Under the pieces are notes generated by a model. It had not been told where the DNA came from and did no database searches. It saw only the letters and a program-made list of their open reading frames with translations. A stretch of 64,000 bases of DNA from Gammaproteobacteria bacterium (lineage in GTDB: Bacteria > Pseudomonadota > Gammaproteobacteria > Nitrosococcales > Methylophagaceae), in contig JAOUJZ010000002.1 of assembly GCA_029882915.1 (NCBI GenBank), positions 1 through 64,000 on the forward strand, given 5' to 3'. Shown piece by piece: positions 42,279 through 49,978 of the stretch; within the stretch, counting starts at the first letter, position 1, and each line of letters begins with the position of its first letter. The position numbers and the translations under genes were made by a program.

Positions 42279-42324
42279 CCGGAATAAGTCGAGAATTATA
42301 CGGGCGCAGCAGGCTGCACGCAAG

Positions 42325-43722
42325 TCATTTATTACTTTCTTTTAGTTTACGCGTTAATGTATTTCTACCCCACCCTAATAACTTCGCCGCCTCTTGGCGT
42401 TTCCCGGCTGTTTTTTCGAGTGCCACCTCCATCAGCAAATGCTCTACTTCAGGCAATATATCTGCTAAGGCTCCCTCTTGCCCCGTTAATGCCTTTTTTG
42501 CAGCCCACTGTTTAAAATTGCTCTGCCAACTACTCGCACCTTGTTGTTCAATGGAGGACTCATTGATCAATTCGCTCGGCAAATCATCCATTTGCACAAC
42601 TTTCGATGGTGACATGACGGTTAACCATCTACATGTATTTTCTAACTGGCGTACATTTCCTGGCCACGCTAATCGACTCAAATGACGTTCAACTTCTGGT
42701 GACAGCGTTTTTGCCTGGACAGATAACTCTGTTGCTGCCTTATTCAGAAAATAACTTGCTAATGCCGGGACATCCTCTTGTCGCTCTCTTAAGGCAGGGA
42801 TCTGAATTCTAATAACATTCAAACGGTGGAACAAGTCTTCTCGAAATTCACCTCTTTCAACCAATTGCTCAAGATTTTGATGTGTTGCCGCCACAATACG
42901 AACATCAGACTTTACTGCGCTGTGACCGCCTACCCTAAAAAACTCACCGTCTGATAACACTCTTAATAAACGTGTTTGTAACTCAAGTGGCATATCGCCA
43001 ATTTCATCTAAAAATAAGGTGCCACCATCTGCCTGTTCAAATCGCCCTCTTCGCATGGCATGTGCCCCCGTAAAGGCTCCCTTTTCATGTCCAAATAATT
43101 CTGATTCCATTAATTCTTTAGGAATTGCTGCCATATTTAACGCTACAAAGGGTGAATTTCTTCGTGGACTATGTTTATGGAGCGCATTGGCAACGAGCTC
43201 TTTACCGGTACCTGACTCGCCATTTATTAACACCGTAATGTTTGAACGTGCTAACCGCCCAATGGCTCTAAACACCTCCTGCATAGCCGGTGCTTCACCA
43301 ATAATATCCATCCCTAAGGTGCCAGCTTCCTCATCGGTGTAATCAAGCTGCTTGCAATGTTCGATTGCCCGTTGAACAAGTTCAACTGCCTCATCAACGT
43401 CAAATGGTTTTGGCAAATATTCAAATGCTCCCCCTTCGTAAACAGAGACGGCACTATCCAGATCAGAATATGCCGTCATAACAATGACAGGCAAATCAGG
43501 CGTACTTTGTTTAATGTCAGCCAGTAACTGTAATCCATCCATGCCAGGCATACGGATATCACTGACAAGAACGTCAGGTAAGTCATTTTTTAACGCATCG
43601 ATCACTTGAAGTGCATTTTCAAACACTCTGACATCAATGTTTACCGACTCTAGTGCTTTTTGTAACACCCACCGTATAGAGCGATCATCATCAACAATCC
43701 ACACATTTGCTTTAGTTATCAC
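42325..43722 (-). CDS. ntrC: Nitrogen response regulator NtrC
   Basis: 465 residues from a GTG at 43722 whose last bases overlap the ntrB stop (GTGA), with GGAG suitably upstream. Domains: receiver (Asp11/12 and phosphoacceptor Asp55, SDIRMPGMDG), sigma-54 AAA+ activator (Walker A GESGTGKE, the loop GAFTGA that contacts sigma-54, Walker B GGTLFLDEIG) and a C-terminal Fis-type HTH (GKRQEAAKLLGWGRNTLTRKL). Phosphorylated NtrC activates sigma-54 promoters under nitrogen limitation. Two such promoters are visible nearby (44809-44824 and 47086-47101), one of them in front of its own operon. Confidence 0.97.
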   Translation of the reverse strand: MITKANVWIVDDDRSIRWVLQKALESVNIDVRVFENALQVIDALKNDLPDVLVSDIRMPGMDGLQLLADIKQSTPDLPVIVMTAYSDLDSAVSVYEGGAFEYLPKPFDVDEAVELVQRAIEHCKQLDYTDEEAGTLGMDIIGEAPAMQEVFRAIGRLARSNITVLINGESGTGKELVANALHKHSPRRNSPFVALNMAAIPKELMESELFGHEKGAFTGAHAMRRGRFEQADGGTLFLDEIGDMPLELQTRLLRVLSDGEFFRVGGHSAVKSDVRIVAATHQNLEQLVERGEFREDLFHRLNVIRIQIPALRERQEDVPALASYFLNKAATELSVQAKTLSPEVERHLSRLAWPGNVRQLENTCRWLTVMSPSKVVQMDDLPSELINESSIEQQGASSWQSNFKQWAAKKALTGQEGALADILPEVEHLLMEVALEKTAGKRQEAAKLLGWGRNTLTRKLKESNK

Positions 43723-44768
43723 TCGGTTTCTCCAAGAGGAAAAATGACAGAAAAAATGGTACATCCAGGCTGACTACTACAGGAGATCATGCCGTTGTTA
43801 CGTTGTGTCAGGTTTTGAACCAGATACAAACCTAAACCTGTTCCTTCTGCACGACCTGTTACCAAAGGAAAAAACATACTTTCTTGCAACGACTTCTGTA
43901 TCCCTGGGCCATTATCTTCGATATCGATAACCACCCCTAAACGGTAACGCTTTTGATCAATACTGATATTACGCTGTACTCTTGTTCTTATTGTGATTTT
44001 TCCCACGCCATTCAATGCCTGAACTGCATTACGTACAATATTGAGAAATATTTGAACCAACTGGTCAAAATCGGCATAAAGATCAGGAATACTTGGGTCG
44101 TAGTCACCCTTAATAACCAGTCGATTATCAACCTCAACGGATACTAGGTGCCTTACCCTCTGCAAAACTTCGTGAATATTTACCAGAGCTTGCTCAGATT
44201 GATGATGTGAACCCAACATTTTTGTCATTAAATTTTGTAAACGATCGGCCTCACTGATAATTATGGCGGTATATTCTTTTAACTCTTCAGAGTCTAACTG
44301 GCGTTCTAGTAACTGGGCCGCACCTCTTAATCCACCTAATGGATTTTTAATTTCATGCGCAAGTCCACGCAATACCTGCTGTTGAGTGTGTAAGCTTTCA
44401 TCACGACTGATACGTTGTTGAAAATCCAACTGTGCCAGTTCCAACAAAATATATGGCTCAGATTTATCAATTTCAACCAGCTTAATGGCACAATCAACAA
44501 TAATTTCACCACTACTTGGAATATAAAGGGTGACTTCACGTTCTACCAACGCTTGTCCAGTTTGTTGCACACGCTTCAAACTCGACAACAGATCGTTGTC
44601 ACCGACTAATAAACTTTGGATAGGAATTGACGCAGCTTGACGTTGGCTGACCTCAAATAAGACTTCGGCCGATGAATTGAGTGTATTCACGCGCAGTGCA
44701 CTATCCATCACCACAACTGCTGTTGTTAAGTTTTCAATAATATCCTGACAAGGCAGTAATGTTGTCAT
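43719..44768 (-). CDS. ntrB: Nitrogen regulation histidine kinase NtrB
   Basis: 349 residues. A PAS domain (about 5-110) is followed by a HisKA domain with the phosphorylated His in GLAHEIKNPLGGLRGAAQLL (about residue 138) and a HATPase domain (FLNIVRNAVQAL, DIEDNGPGI, GRAEGTGLGLYLVQNL). No membrane helix, so it is cytoplasmic as expected. It is governed by P-II (GlnB at 3.1 kb). It is the first gene of ntrBC, with a predicted sigma-54 promoter 40 nt before the ATG. Confidence 0.97.
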   Translation of the reverse strand: MTTLLPCQDIIENLTTAVVVMDSALRVNTLNSSAEVLFEVSQRQAASIPIQSLLVGDNDLLSSLKRVQQTGQALVEREVTLYIPSSGEIIVDCAIKLVEIDKSEPYILLELAQLDFQQRISRDESLHTQQQVLRGLAHEIKNPLGGLRGAAQLLERQLDSEELKEYTAIIISEADRLQNLMTKMLGSHHQSEQALVNIHEVLQRVRHLVSVEVDNRLVIKGDYDPSIPDLYADFDQLVQIFLNIVRNAVQALNGVGKITIRTRVQRNISIDQKRYRLGVVIDIEDNGPGIQKSLQESMFFPLVTGRAEGTGLGLYLVQNLTQRNNGMISCSSQPGCTIFSVIFPLGETE

Positions 44769-44808
44769 AGTTTGTCTTTAAGAAAAATGTAATTCATAAC
44801 TTCAACAG

Positions 44809-44824
44809 AGCAAATAATGATCCA
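44809..44824 (-). promoter_or_regulatory. Predicted sigma-54 promoter of ntrBC
   Basis: Minus strand TGGATCATTATTTGCT keeps the invariant GG and GC with the exact -24/-12 spacing and the TTGCT box. The predicted transcription start is near 44798, about 30 nt before ntrB. An NtrC-type palindrome is about 165 bp upstream. Confidence 0.65.
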
Positions 44825-44954
44825 GACTAAACATAACATCATTAATAAGATTTCATGTCATTGATAATGTTTGATTTTTTAGACACCAATTTAGTTTTAA
44901 ATAACGTAATGATCACAAATCAAGTGATAAGATGTAGTGTAAAGCACTGAAAAT

Positions 44955-44971
44955 TGCACCGCAATGGTGCA
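44955..44971. promoter_or_regulatory. NtrC-type binding site upstream of ntrB
   Basis: TGCACC-GCAAT-GGTGCA is a perfect dyad with the geometry of NtrC enhancer sites (17 bp). Extended arms TTGCACC/GGTGCAA reach 44954-44972. It lies between the DUF4124 gene and ntrB. Read leftward it is followed by TTTT, so it could also weakly terminate the DUF4124 transcript. Confidence 0.72.
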
Positions 44972-44991
44972 AATAAGAAAATGATGAAATA

Positions 44992-45513
44992 TTACTGTGC
45001 TACAGAACGACGATGAAGATGAAATAAAACAGAAACACTTCTTCGTAGCACCTTACCCATTTTATCAACCACGGAGACAACAAGGACGTGACTACCTCGA
45101 TCGATATTAGTAAGAGTAAAACTACTGGCAACTTGTGGCTCACCAATTTGAACACCATCCAGTTTAAGCATCAACTGATCGCCTCTTTCAGTATTAAGTT
45201 CTGGTGTTAGTTCAACATTCACACCGACATTACCGGCATTTTCCCAGATACTTTCATTTTGCTTGGGTGAGACAATCTTTATTTGGTATTTTGGAGGCAA
45301 TACATTTTCAAGTAGCTGTTCAGGCTCAATAATATCGGGCGTCACAGGTATCGGAGCAGGTGTATAGGTGGGTAATTTCTTCAGCTCAATTTGTTCCGCA
45401 TTATCATCTGGTTGGTCAGAAAATATGACATTACCGTGCCTGTCAGTGGATCGATAAACCACCGCATGTGCAGTCATCACAATAAACATAAGTAAGACTA
45501 AGGCAAATTTCAT
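44992..45513 (-). CDS. DUF4124 domain secreted protein
   Basis: 173 residues with a signal peptide (cleavage after AHA, residue 17). It is followed at once by a DUF4124 motif (VYRSTDRHGNVIFSDQPDDNAEQIEL), a proline/threonine linker, and a beta-rich domain (about 85-160; KIVSPKQNESIWENAGNVGVNVEL, SHVLVVSVVDKMGK) resembling an Ig-like fold. Function unknown. Its place between glnA and ntrB is shared with other gammaproteobacteria (pseudomonads), as I recall. It has its own ATG after about 100 nt containing the glnA terminator. Confidence 0.85.
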   Translation of the reverse strand: MKFALVLLMFIVMTAHAVVYRSTDRHGNVIFSDQPDDNAEQIELKKLPTYTPAPIPVTPDIIEPEQLLENVLPPKYQIKIVSPKQNESIWENAGNVGVNVELTPELNTERGDQLMLKLDGVQIGEPQVASSFTLTNIDRGSHVLVVSVVDKMGKVLRRSVSVLFHLHRRSVAQ

Positions 45514-45560
45514 AGTTTAATCATAGGTCAGGTTTGCCATAATCGCAACTGACAGACATA

Positions 45561-45590
45561 AAAAAACGCCTCCATTTGGAGACGTTTTTT
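45561..45590. terminator. Terminator of glnA
   Basis: AAAAAACGCCTCC-ATTT-GGAGACGTTTTTT: a stem with one internal mismatch and T runs on both strands, 24 nt after the glnA stop. It separates glnA from the DUF4124 gene. Confidence 0.88.
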
Positions 45591-45613
45591 AATAGGTTAA
45601 TTCAATTAACGAA

Positions 45614-47023
45614 TTAAACGCTGTAATACAAATCATACTCTGCAGGATGTGTTTCCATACGAATACGAGTCACTTCTTCCATCTTCAAGTTGATGTAACC
45701 ATCGATCATATCATTGGTAAAAACACCACCCTCTGTCAGGAAAGCACGGTCTTCATTCAATGCATCCAGAGCTTGATCTAATGAATGACACACTTGTGGA
45801 ATTTGAGCTGCTTCTTCAGCAGGTAAGTCATACAAGTCTTTATCCATCGCATCACCAGGATGAATTTTGTTTTTGATACCATCAAGACCAGCCATCATCA
45901 TTGCACTGAATGCTAAATATGGATTTGCTGTTGGATCAGGGAAACGAACTTCTACACGGCGACCTTTTGGATTTGTTACATAAGGAATACGAATAGAGGC
46001 TGAACGATTTCGTGCTGAGTATGCCAGCATAACCGGTGCCTCGAATCCAGGCACTAAACGTTTGTAGCTGTTGGTACTTGCATTTGTGAACGCATTCAAT
46101 GCTTTAGCATGTTTAATGATACCGCCGATATAAAACAAAGCTGTTTCAGATAAACCGCCGTATTTATTACCAGCAAATAAGTTTTCACCGTCTTTAGATA
46201 AAGACATATGGACGTGCATACCACTACCATTATCACCGACTAAAGGTTTAGGCATAAAGGTCGCTGTTTTACCATAAGCATGAGCAACGTTATGAATAAC
46301 ATATTTCAATTCTTGAACTTCATCGGCTTTTTTCACTAATGTGTTAAATTTAACGCCAATTTCACACTGTCCAGCATTCGCTACTTCGTGGTGATGTACT
46401 TCGGTCACTTGACCCATTTCTTCCACTGTTAAACACATAGCAGAGCGGATATCTTGTAACGAATCGACAGGTGGTACTGGGAAATAACCACCTTTCACTC
46501 TAGGGCGATGGCCCTTATTACCATCAGCATAGACTTTTTCGGTATTCCAAGAAGATTCATCAGAATCCACTTTATAGAACGTACCAGACATGTCACTGCC
46601 CCAACGTACATCGTCAAAGATAAAAAATTCTGGTTCTGGGCCAAAAAATGCTGTGTCCGCAACGCCAGTTGCTTTCAAGTGTGCTTCGGCACGTTTAGCC
46701 ACACTGCGAGGATCACGCTCATAACCTTGCATTGTTGCAGGCTCAACGATATCACAACGAATGATCAAGGTATTGTCATCCATAAATGGATCCATCACTG
46801 CTGTAGTCGGATCTGGCATCAAAATCATGTCAGATTCATTAATACCTTTCCAACCGGCAACAGAAGAACCATCAAACATATTACCTTCAGTAAAGGTATC
46901 CTCATCGATTGAATGAGCAGGGAAAGTAACATGTTGCTCTTTACCGCGTGTATCTGTGAAGCGGAAATCGACAAACGTCACTTCCTCATCTTTGATCATT
47001 TGAAGCACTTTTTCGACTGACAT
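45614..47023 (-). CDS. glnA: Glutamine synthetase type I
   Basis: 469 residues from the ATG at 47023 ([15 protein letters not shown]), with GGAG upstream; the longer open frame is not used. Visible motifs: [12 protein letters not shown] (about 50), [44 protein letters not shown] and the adenylylation site Tyr in NLYDLPAEE (present as [11 protein letters not shown]). It makes glutamine from glutamate and ammonia. Adenylylation at this Tyr is under GlnE/P-II control. The promoter region carries two NtrC sites and a sigma-54 element. Confidence 0.98.
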   Translation of the reverse strand: MSVEKVLQMIKDEEVTFVDFRFTDTRGKEQHVTFPAHSIDEDTFTEGNMFDGSSVAGWKGINESDMILMPDPTTAVMDPFMDDNTLIIRCDIVEPATMQGYERDPRSVAKRAEAHLKATGVADTAFFGPEPEFFIFDDVRWGSDMSGTFYKVDSDESSWNTEKVYADGNKGHRPRVKGGYFPVPPVDSLQDIRSAMCLTVEEMGQVTEVHHHEVANAGQCEIGVKFNTLVKKADEVQELKYVIHNVAHAYGKTATFMPKPLVGDNGSGMHVHMSLSKDGENLFAGNKYGGLSETALFYIGGIIKHAKALNAFTNASTNSYKRLVPGFEAPVMLAYSARNRSASIRIPYVTNPKGRRVEVRFPDPTANPYLAFSAMMMAGLDGIKNKIHPGDAMDKDLYDLPAEEAAQIPQVCHSLDQALDALNEDRAFLTEGGVFTNDMIDGYINLKMEEVTRIRMETHPAEYDLYYSV

Positions 47024-47050
47024 TAAATTTCTCCAATTAAAAATTACTAC

Positions 47051-47066
47051 TGCACTTGTTGGTGCA
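47051..47066. promoter_or_regulatory. NtrC-like palindrome in the glnA leader
   Basis: TGCACTTGTTGGTGCA has the GCAC/GTGC half-sites of an NtrC site but is one base pair too short in the centre (N6 where NtrC sites have N7). It would lie just downstream of the predicted start. It may be a weak NtrC site, a leader stem, or chance. Confidence 0.35.
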
Positions 47067-47085
47067 AAAAACACGCATCCAAATC

Positions 47086-47101
47086 TGCATAAATTGAGCC
47101 A
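47086..47101 (-). promoter_or_regulatory. Predicted sigma-54 promoter of glnA
   Basis: Minus strand TGGCTCAATTTATGCA has the invariant GG and GC at the right spacing and TGGC at the -24 box. The expected start is near 47075, giving a leader of about 50 nt. The two NtrC palindromes are about 86 and 117 bp upstream. Confidence 0.75.
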
Positions 47102-47152
47102 ATTTTGAATGCCGTTAAAATCAATGGGTTACACTATTTCTACGCCTCGCCA

Positions 47153-47169
47153 TGCACCATTATGGTGCC
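47153..47169. promoter_or_regulatory. NtrC enhancer site 1 upstream of glnA
   Basis: TGCACCATTATGGTGCC, GCAC-N7-GTGC, close to the E. coli glnA site 1. Its centre is 31 bp (three helical turns) from site 2, the spacing suited to cooperative binding on one face. Confidence 0.8.
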
Positions 47170-47183
47170 AGCGGTATCCGTGG

Positions 47184-47200
47184 CGCACCAGATTGGTGCT
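47184..47200. promoter_or_regulatory. NtrC enhancer site 2 upstream of glnA
   Basis: CGCACCAGATTGGTGCT, GCAC-N7-GTGC dyad. Its right edge overlaps the stop codon (47199-47201) of the TusA-like gene that lies upstream of glnA in the same direction. Confidence 0.8.
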
Positions 47201-47426
47201 AAGATCCTACCCGAATTGTAATGGTTATTTCAGTATCATTCTCATAGCTACCAACAAGCTCATGACCATTGATACGCGCCCACGCCGGAATGTCACTTAG
47301 GACTCCAGGGTCGGTACAAATAACGCTTAATATATCACCAACTGCCAATTCCTTAACTTTATTTTGTGTCTTAATTACGGGCATTGGACATAACAACCGT
47401 CTGGCATCCAATTCATACTCACTCAT
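47199..47426 (-). CDS. TusA/SirA-like sulfur-carrier protein
   Basis: 75 residues from ATG 47426, whose first bases overlap the stop of the PP-loop gene (ATGA). The hallmark CPMP with its persulfide-carrying Cys13 follows LDARRLL, and a conserved basic/hydrophobic helix comes next (VIKTQNKVKEL). The fold is the TusA alpha/beta sandwich; the C-terminus ends TITIRVGS. It differs from canonical TusA, which is not usually beside such an enzyme, so I call it a dedicated carrier for the thiolase encoded immediately upstream. That partnership is inferred from the overlap and from published predictions. Confidence 0.85.
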   Translation of the reverse strand: MSEYELDARRLLCPMPVIKTQNKVKELAVGDILSVICTDPGVLSDIPAWARINGHELVGSYENDTEITITIRVGS

Positions 47427-48475
47427 ACATGCCATTCCTCAAGCACTTTTTCTGATGGTAATGGCTTAATCATTATTGTTTGCAGCTCTTTTCCAGATTC
47501 AGAAATTTGTACTTCTACTTGTTCCGCGTCACGCCCCTGTCCATAACGTGCGACAATTCCTGCCGCTAGTTCAAAATCATCTGAACAAATATCGCCATCG
47601 ACTATGGTTAAAGGGCCGTTATGACTCACAACCTGAATGGTGACAAATTGTTTGCGGTATCCTTCTAAAAATTTACTTTCACCCGCATCTCGCGCAATGA
47701 TCAACTTAAATTCTGGCTTTGGACGCAAATGCCGGCCAACTTTAAGCAACATAATGTCGTCCATTTCATATTCACGACTACCGCGCCCTTTCCAGAGATC
47801 CACTAATTTATCTGAATAATTTTTATCTGTAAGGAAACAACAACCACCCGCGGGGGAAGCATAATCAGTAAATCCGAATTGTTCGGCTAATGCCATCTGT
47901 GGCTTACGGTTTCGGCCGCTAAAGTCATACAGTTTATCCCTGTCCACCCAGCCTTCAAGTTCAGGTCTGGTTTCTGGTAAATTCTTAGCACACAATGGTC
48001 TTAGTAAAATATCATCAGCACCGGATTCTTTAGCAACGATTGGCATTGTCTGCTTACGTTGTGACATAGGACGCTGACCAATGACCTCACCAGTGATGAT
48101 AAAATCAAAACCATCTTTATGATTGTCTTTCACCCACTCTACAGCTTTATTCACCATAAAGATTTTACAGTCGAGACAGGGGTTCATATTAGCGCCGTAA
48201 CCATGTTTAGGGTTTAGAAGCACATCTTTATACTCTTCAATCACATCCACAATATGAAGTTTAATTCCTAATTGTTCTGCTGCCCATAAAGCATTATTTC
48301 TTTTTTGTTTGTCTTTATCATGATTGCGGATCGCGTGGGTATGACCTTCAACACAAAACCCTGTGTAGAAATTAATACCTTCAACTTCAATACCTTGTTC
48401 TTGCAAAACTCGAACTGCCAACATTGAGTCCAATCCACCTGATATTAAGGCTACTGCCTTATGTTGCTTTGCCAT
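47423..48475 (-). CDS. PP-loop ATPase with NFACT-R-type C-terminus, putative tRNA thiouridylase
   Basis: 350 residues. The N-terminal half is an adenylating PP-loop domain: SGGLDSMLA (residues 12-20) binds ATP, as in ThiI and MnmA. Conserved cysteines include Cys41 (GFCVEGH), the pair Cys100/Cys103 (NPCLDCK) and Cys212/213 (PAGGCCFL), suited to persulfide or iron-sulfur chemistry. The C-terminal third (about 235-345; LKVGRHLRP, KLIIARDAGESKFLEGY) matches the NFACT-R RNA-binding type. Automatic annotation often calls this family a tRNA (5-methylaminomethyl-2-thiouridylate) methyltransferase, which is probably wrong. A published genomic analysis (Burroughs and Aravind, from memory) predicts tRNA 4-thiouridylation with TusA-like partners; here exactly such a partner overlaps its 3' end. 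tldD lies 3 nt upstream. Confidence 0.85.
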   Translation of the reverse strand: MAKQHKAVALISGGLDSMLAVRVLQEQGIEVEGINFYTGFCVEGHTHAIRNHDKDKQKRNNALWAAEQLGIKLHIVDVIEEYKDVLLNPKHGYGANMNPCLDCKIFMVNKAVEWVKDNHKDGFDFIITGEVIGQRPMSQRKQTMPIVAKESGADDILLRPLCAKNLPETRPELEGWVDRDKLYDFSGRNRKPQMALAEQFGFTDYASPAGGCCFLTDKNYSDKLVDLWKGRGSREYEMDDIMLLKVGRHLRPKPEFKLIIARDAGESKFLEGYRKQFVTIQVVSHNGPLTIVDGDICSDDFELAAGIVARYGQGRDAEQVEVQISESGKELQTIMIKPLPSEKVLEEWHV

Positions 48476-48478
48476 TTT

Positions 48479-49921
48479 TTATGCTGTTCCGCCTACTGTT
48501 AAACCATCAATTTTCAGTGTCGGTTGACCGACTCCTACCGGGACACTTTGTCCTTCTTTACCACAGTTTCCAACGCCAGTATCTAGTTCTAAATCATTCG
48601 CTACCATACTAATTTTGCCCATTACTTCTGGGCCATTACCAATCAGAGTCGCCCCCTTAATCGGCTGGGTAATTTTACCTTTCTCAATGAGATAAACTTC
48701 ACTGGTAGAGAATACAAACTTGCCTGAAGTAATATCCACCGAGCCACCGCCAAAATTTACGGCATAAATGCCCTTATCAACCGACTCAATCACTTCTTCT
48801 GGCTCATGTTTACCAGGCAACATATAGGTATTGGTCATTCTCGGCATCGGTAAATGGGCATACGATTCACGTCGTCCATTCCCCGTACTTCTCGTGTTCA
48901 TCAATCTTGCATTGTGCTTATCTTGCATATAGCTGATTAGTTTGCCATTTTCTATCAGGGTTGTTTTTTCTGTTGCTACCCCTTCATCATCAACCCTTAA
49001 CGAGCCTCGACGATCTTGTAAGGTGCCATCATCGACAACAGTGCACAATGGTGACGCTACCATTTCACCAATACGTCCTGAAAAGGTCGAACTGCCACGA
49101 CGATTAAAATCACCTTCCAGACCGTGGCCAACCGCTTCATGCAACAGCACTCCCGGCCAGCCAGAGCCTAAGACAACTGTCATATTGCCTGCTGGCGCAT
49201 CAACAGCATTAAGATTAACTAATGCTTGTCGCACTGCTTCTTTAGCATAAGATTGTGCCAGATCATTATCTTGAAAATAACGGTAATCTAAGCGTCGCCC
49301 ACCACCAGCACTGCCGCGCTCACGTCGGCCATTAGACTCAACAATGACACTGACATTCATCCGAACCAAGGGACGAACATCTGCTGCTAAAGTGCCGTCA
49401 CTGGCAGCGATAAGTACCGTGTCTAGCCCACCAGCCAGACTGACATTGACTTGGGTAACTCGCGGGTCTTGGGCTCGGGCAGTTGTATCGGCCTGATGTA
49501 ATAGATCCAGTTTTTGTTCCACCGATAATACTGCCAGTGGATCACTGTCTGAATAAAACGATGGCGCTACAACCCGATTCCAGGCTTTCACTTTACCATT
49601 GACACCCTGACGAGAGATTGCTCGCGCTGCTTTTGCTGCATCTTGCAGTGCAGGTAAAATCAGATCATCAGAGTAAGCAAAACCTGTTTTTTCACCACTA
49701 CATGCTCGAACACCAACACCTTGTTCAAGGTGGTAACCACCATCTTTAACAATACCATCTTCTAACAACCAGTTTTCCTGACGCGACTGTTGAAAATAAA
49801 GATCTGCATAATCCACACCTCGTCCCATAGTCAGGGCAAGTGTTTGCTCTAAATCAGCTTCTACTAGGCCAGCAGGAATGAGTAATTGTTGATGAGCTTG
49901 TTCAAATATAGAATCTGTCAT
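48479..49921 (-). CDS. tldD: Metalloprotease TldD
   Basis: 480 residues, as in E. coli (481). The zinc motif [11 protein letters not shown] (about 262) is intact, and the C-terminus has the family [13 protein letters not shown] and [16 protein letters not shown]. TldD works with TldE/PmbA in a heterodimeric protease that trims unfolded peptides and matures microcin or CcdA-type substrates. yhdP precedes it by 57 nt, the usual neighbour. Confidence 0.96.
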   Translation of the reverse strand: MTDSIFEQAHQQLLIPAGLVEADLEQTLALTMGRGVDYADLYFQQSRQENWLLEDGIVKDGGYHLEQGVGVRACSGEKTGFAYSDDLILPALQDAAKAARAISRQGVNGKVKAWNRVVAPSFYSDSDPLAVLSVEQKLDLLHQADTTARAQDPRVTQVNVSLAGGLDTVLIAASDGTLAADVRPLVRMNVSVIVESNGRRERGSAGGGRRLDYRYFQDNDLAQSYAKEAVRQALVNLNAVDAPAGNMTVVLGSGWPGVLLHEAVGHGLEGDFNRRGSSTFSGRIGEMVASPLCTVVDDGTLQDRRGSLRVDDEGVATEKTTLIENGKLISYMQDKHNARLMNTRSTGNGRRESYAHLPMPRMTNTYMLPGKHEPEEVIESVDKGIYAVNFGGGSVDITSGKFVFSTSEVYLIEKGKITQPIKGATLIGNGPEVMGKISMVANDLELDTGVGNCGKEGQSVPVGVGQPTLKIDGLTVGGTA

Positions 49922-49978
49922 GAGTGACTATTTTGTACTTAAAGAGGAGGGATCATACCAGATATCACTGGTATTATT

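Noticed and set aside
47058-47074. Possible second sigma-54 box (ATGCGTG-N4-TTGCA) in front of glnA
   Set aside because: It lacks one of the invariant -25/-24 G residues, while the element at 47086-47101 keeps both with the right spacing.
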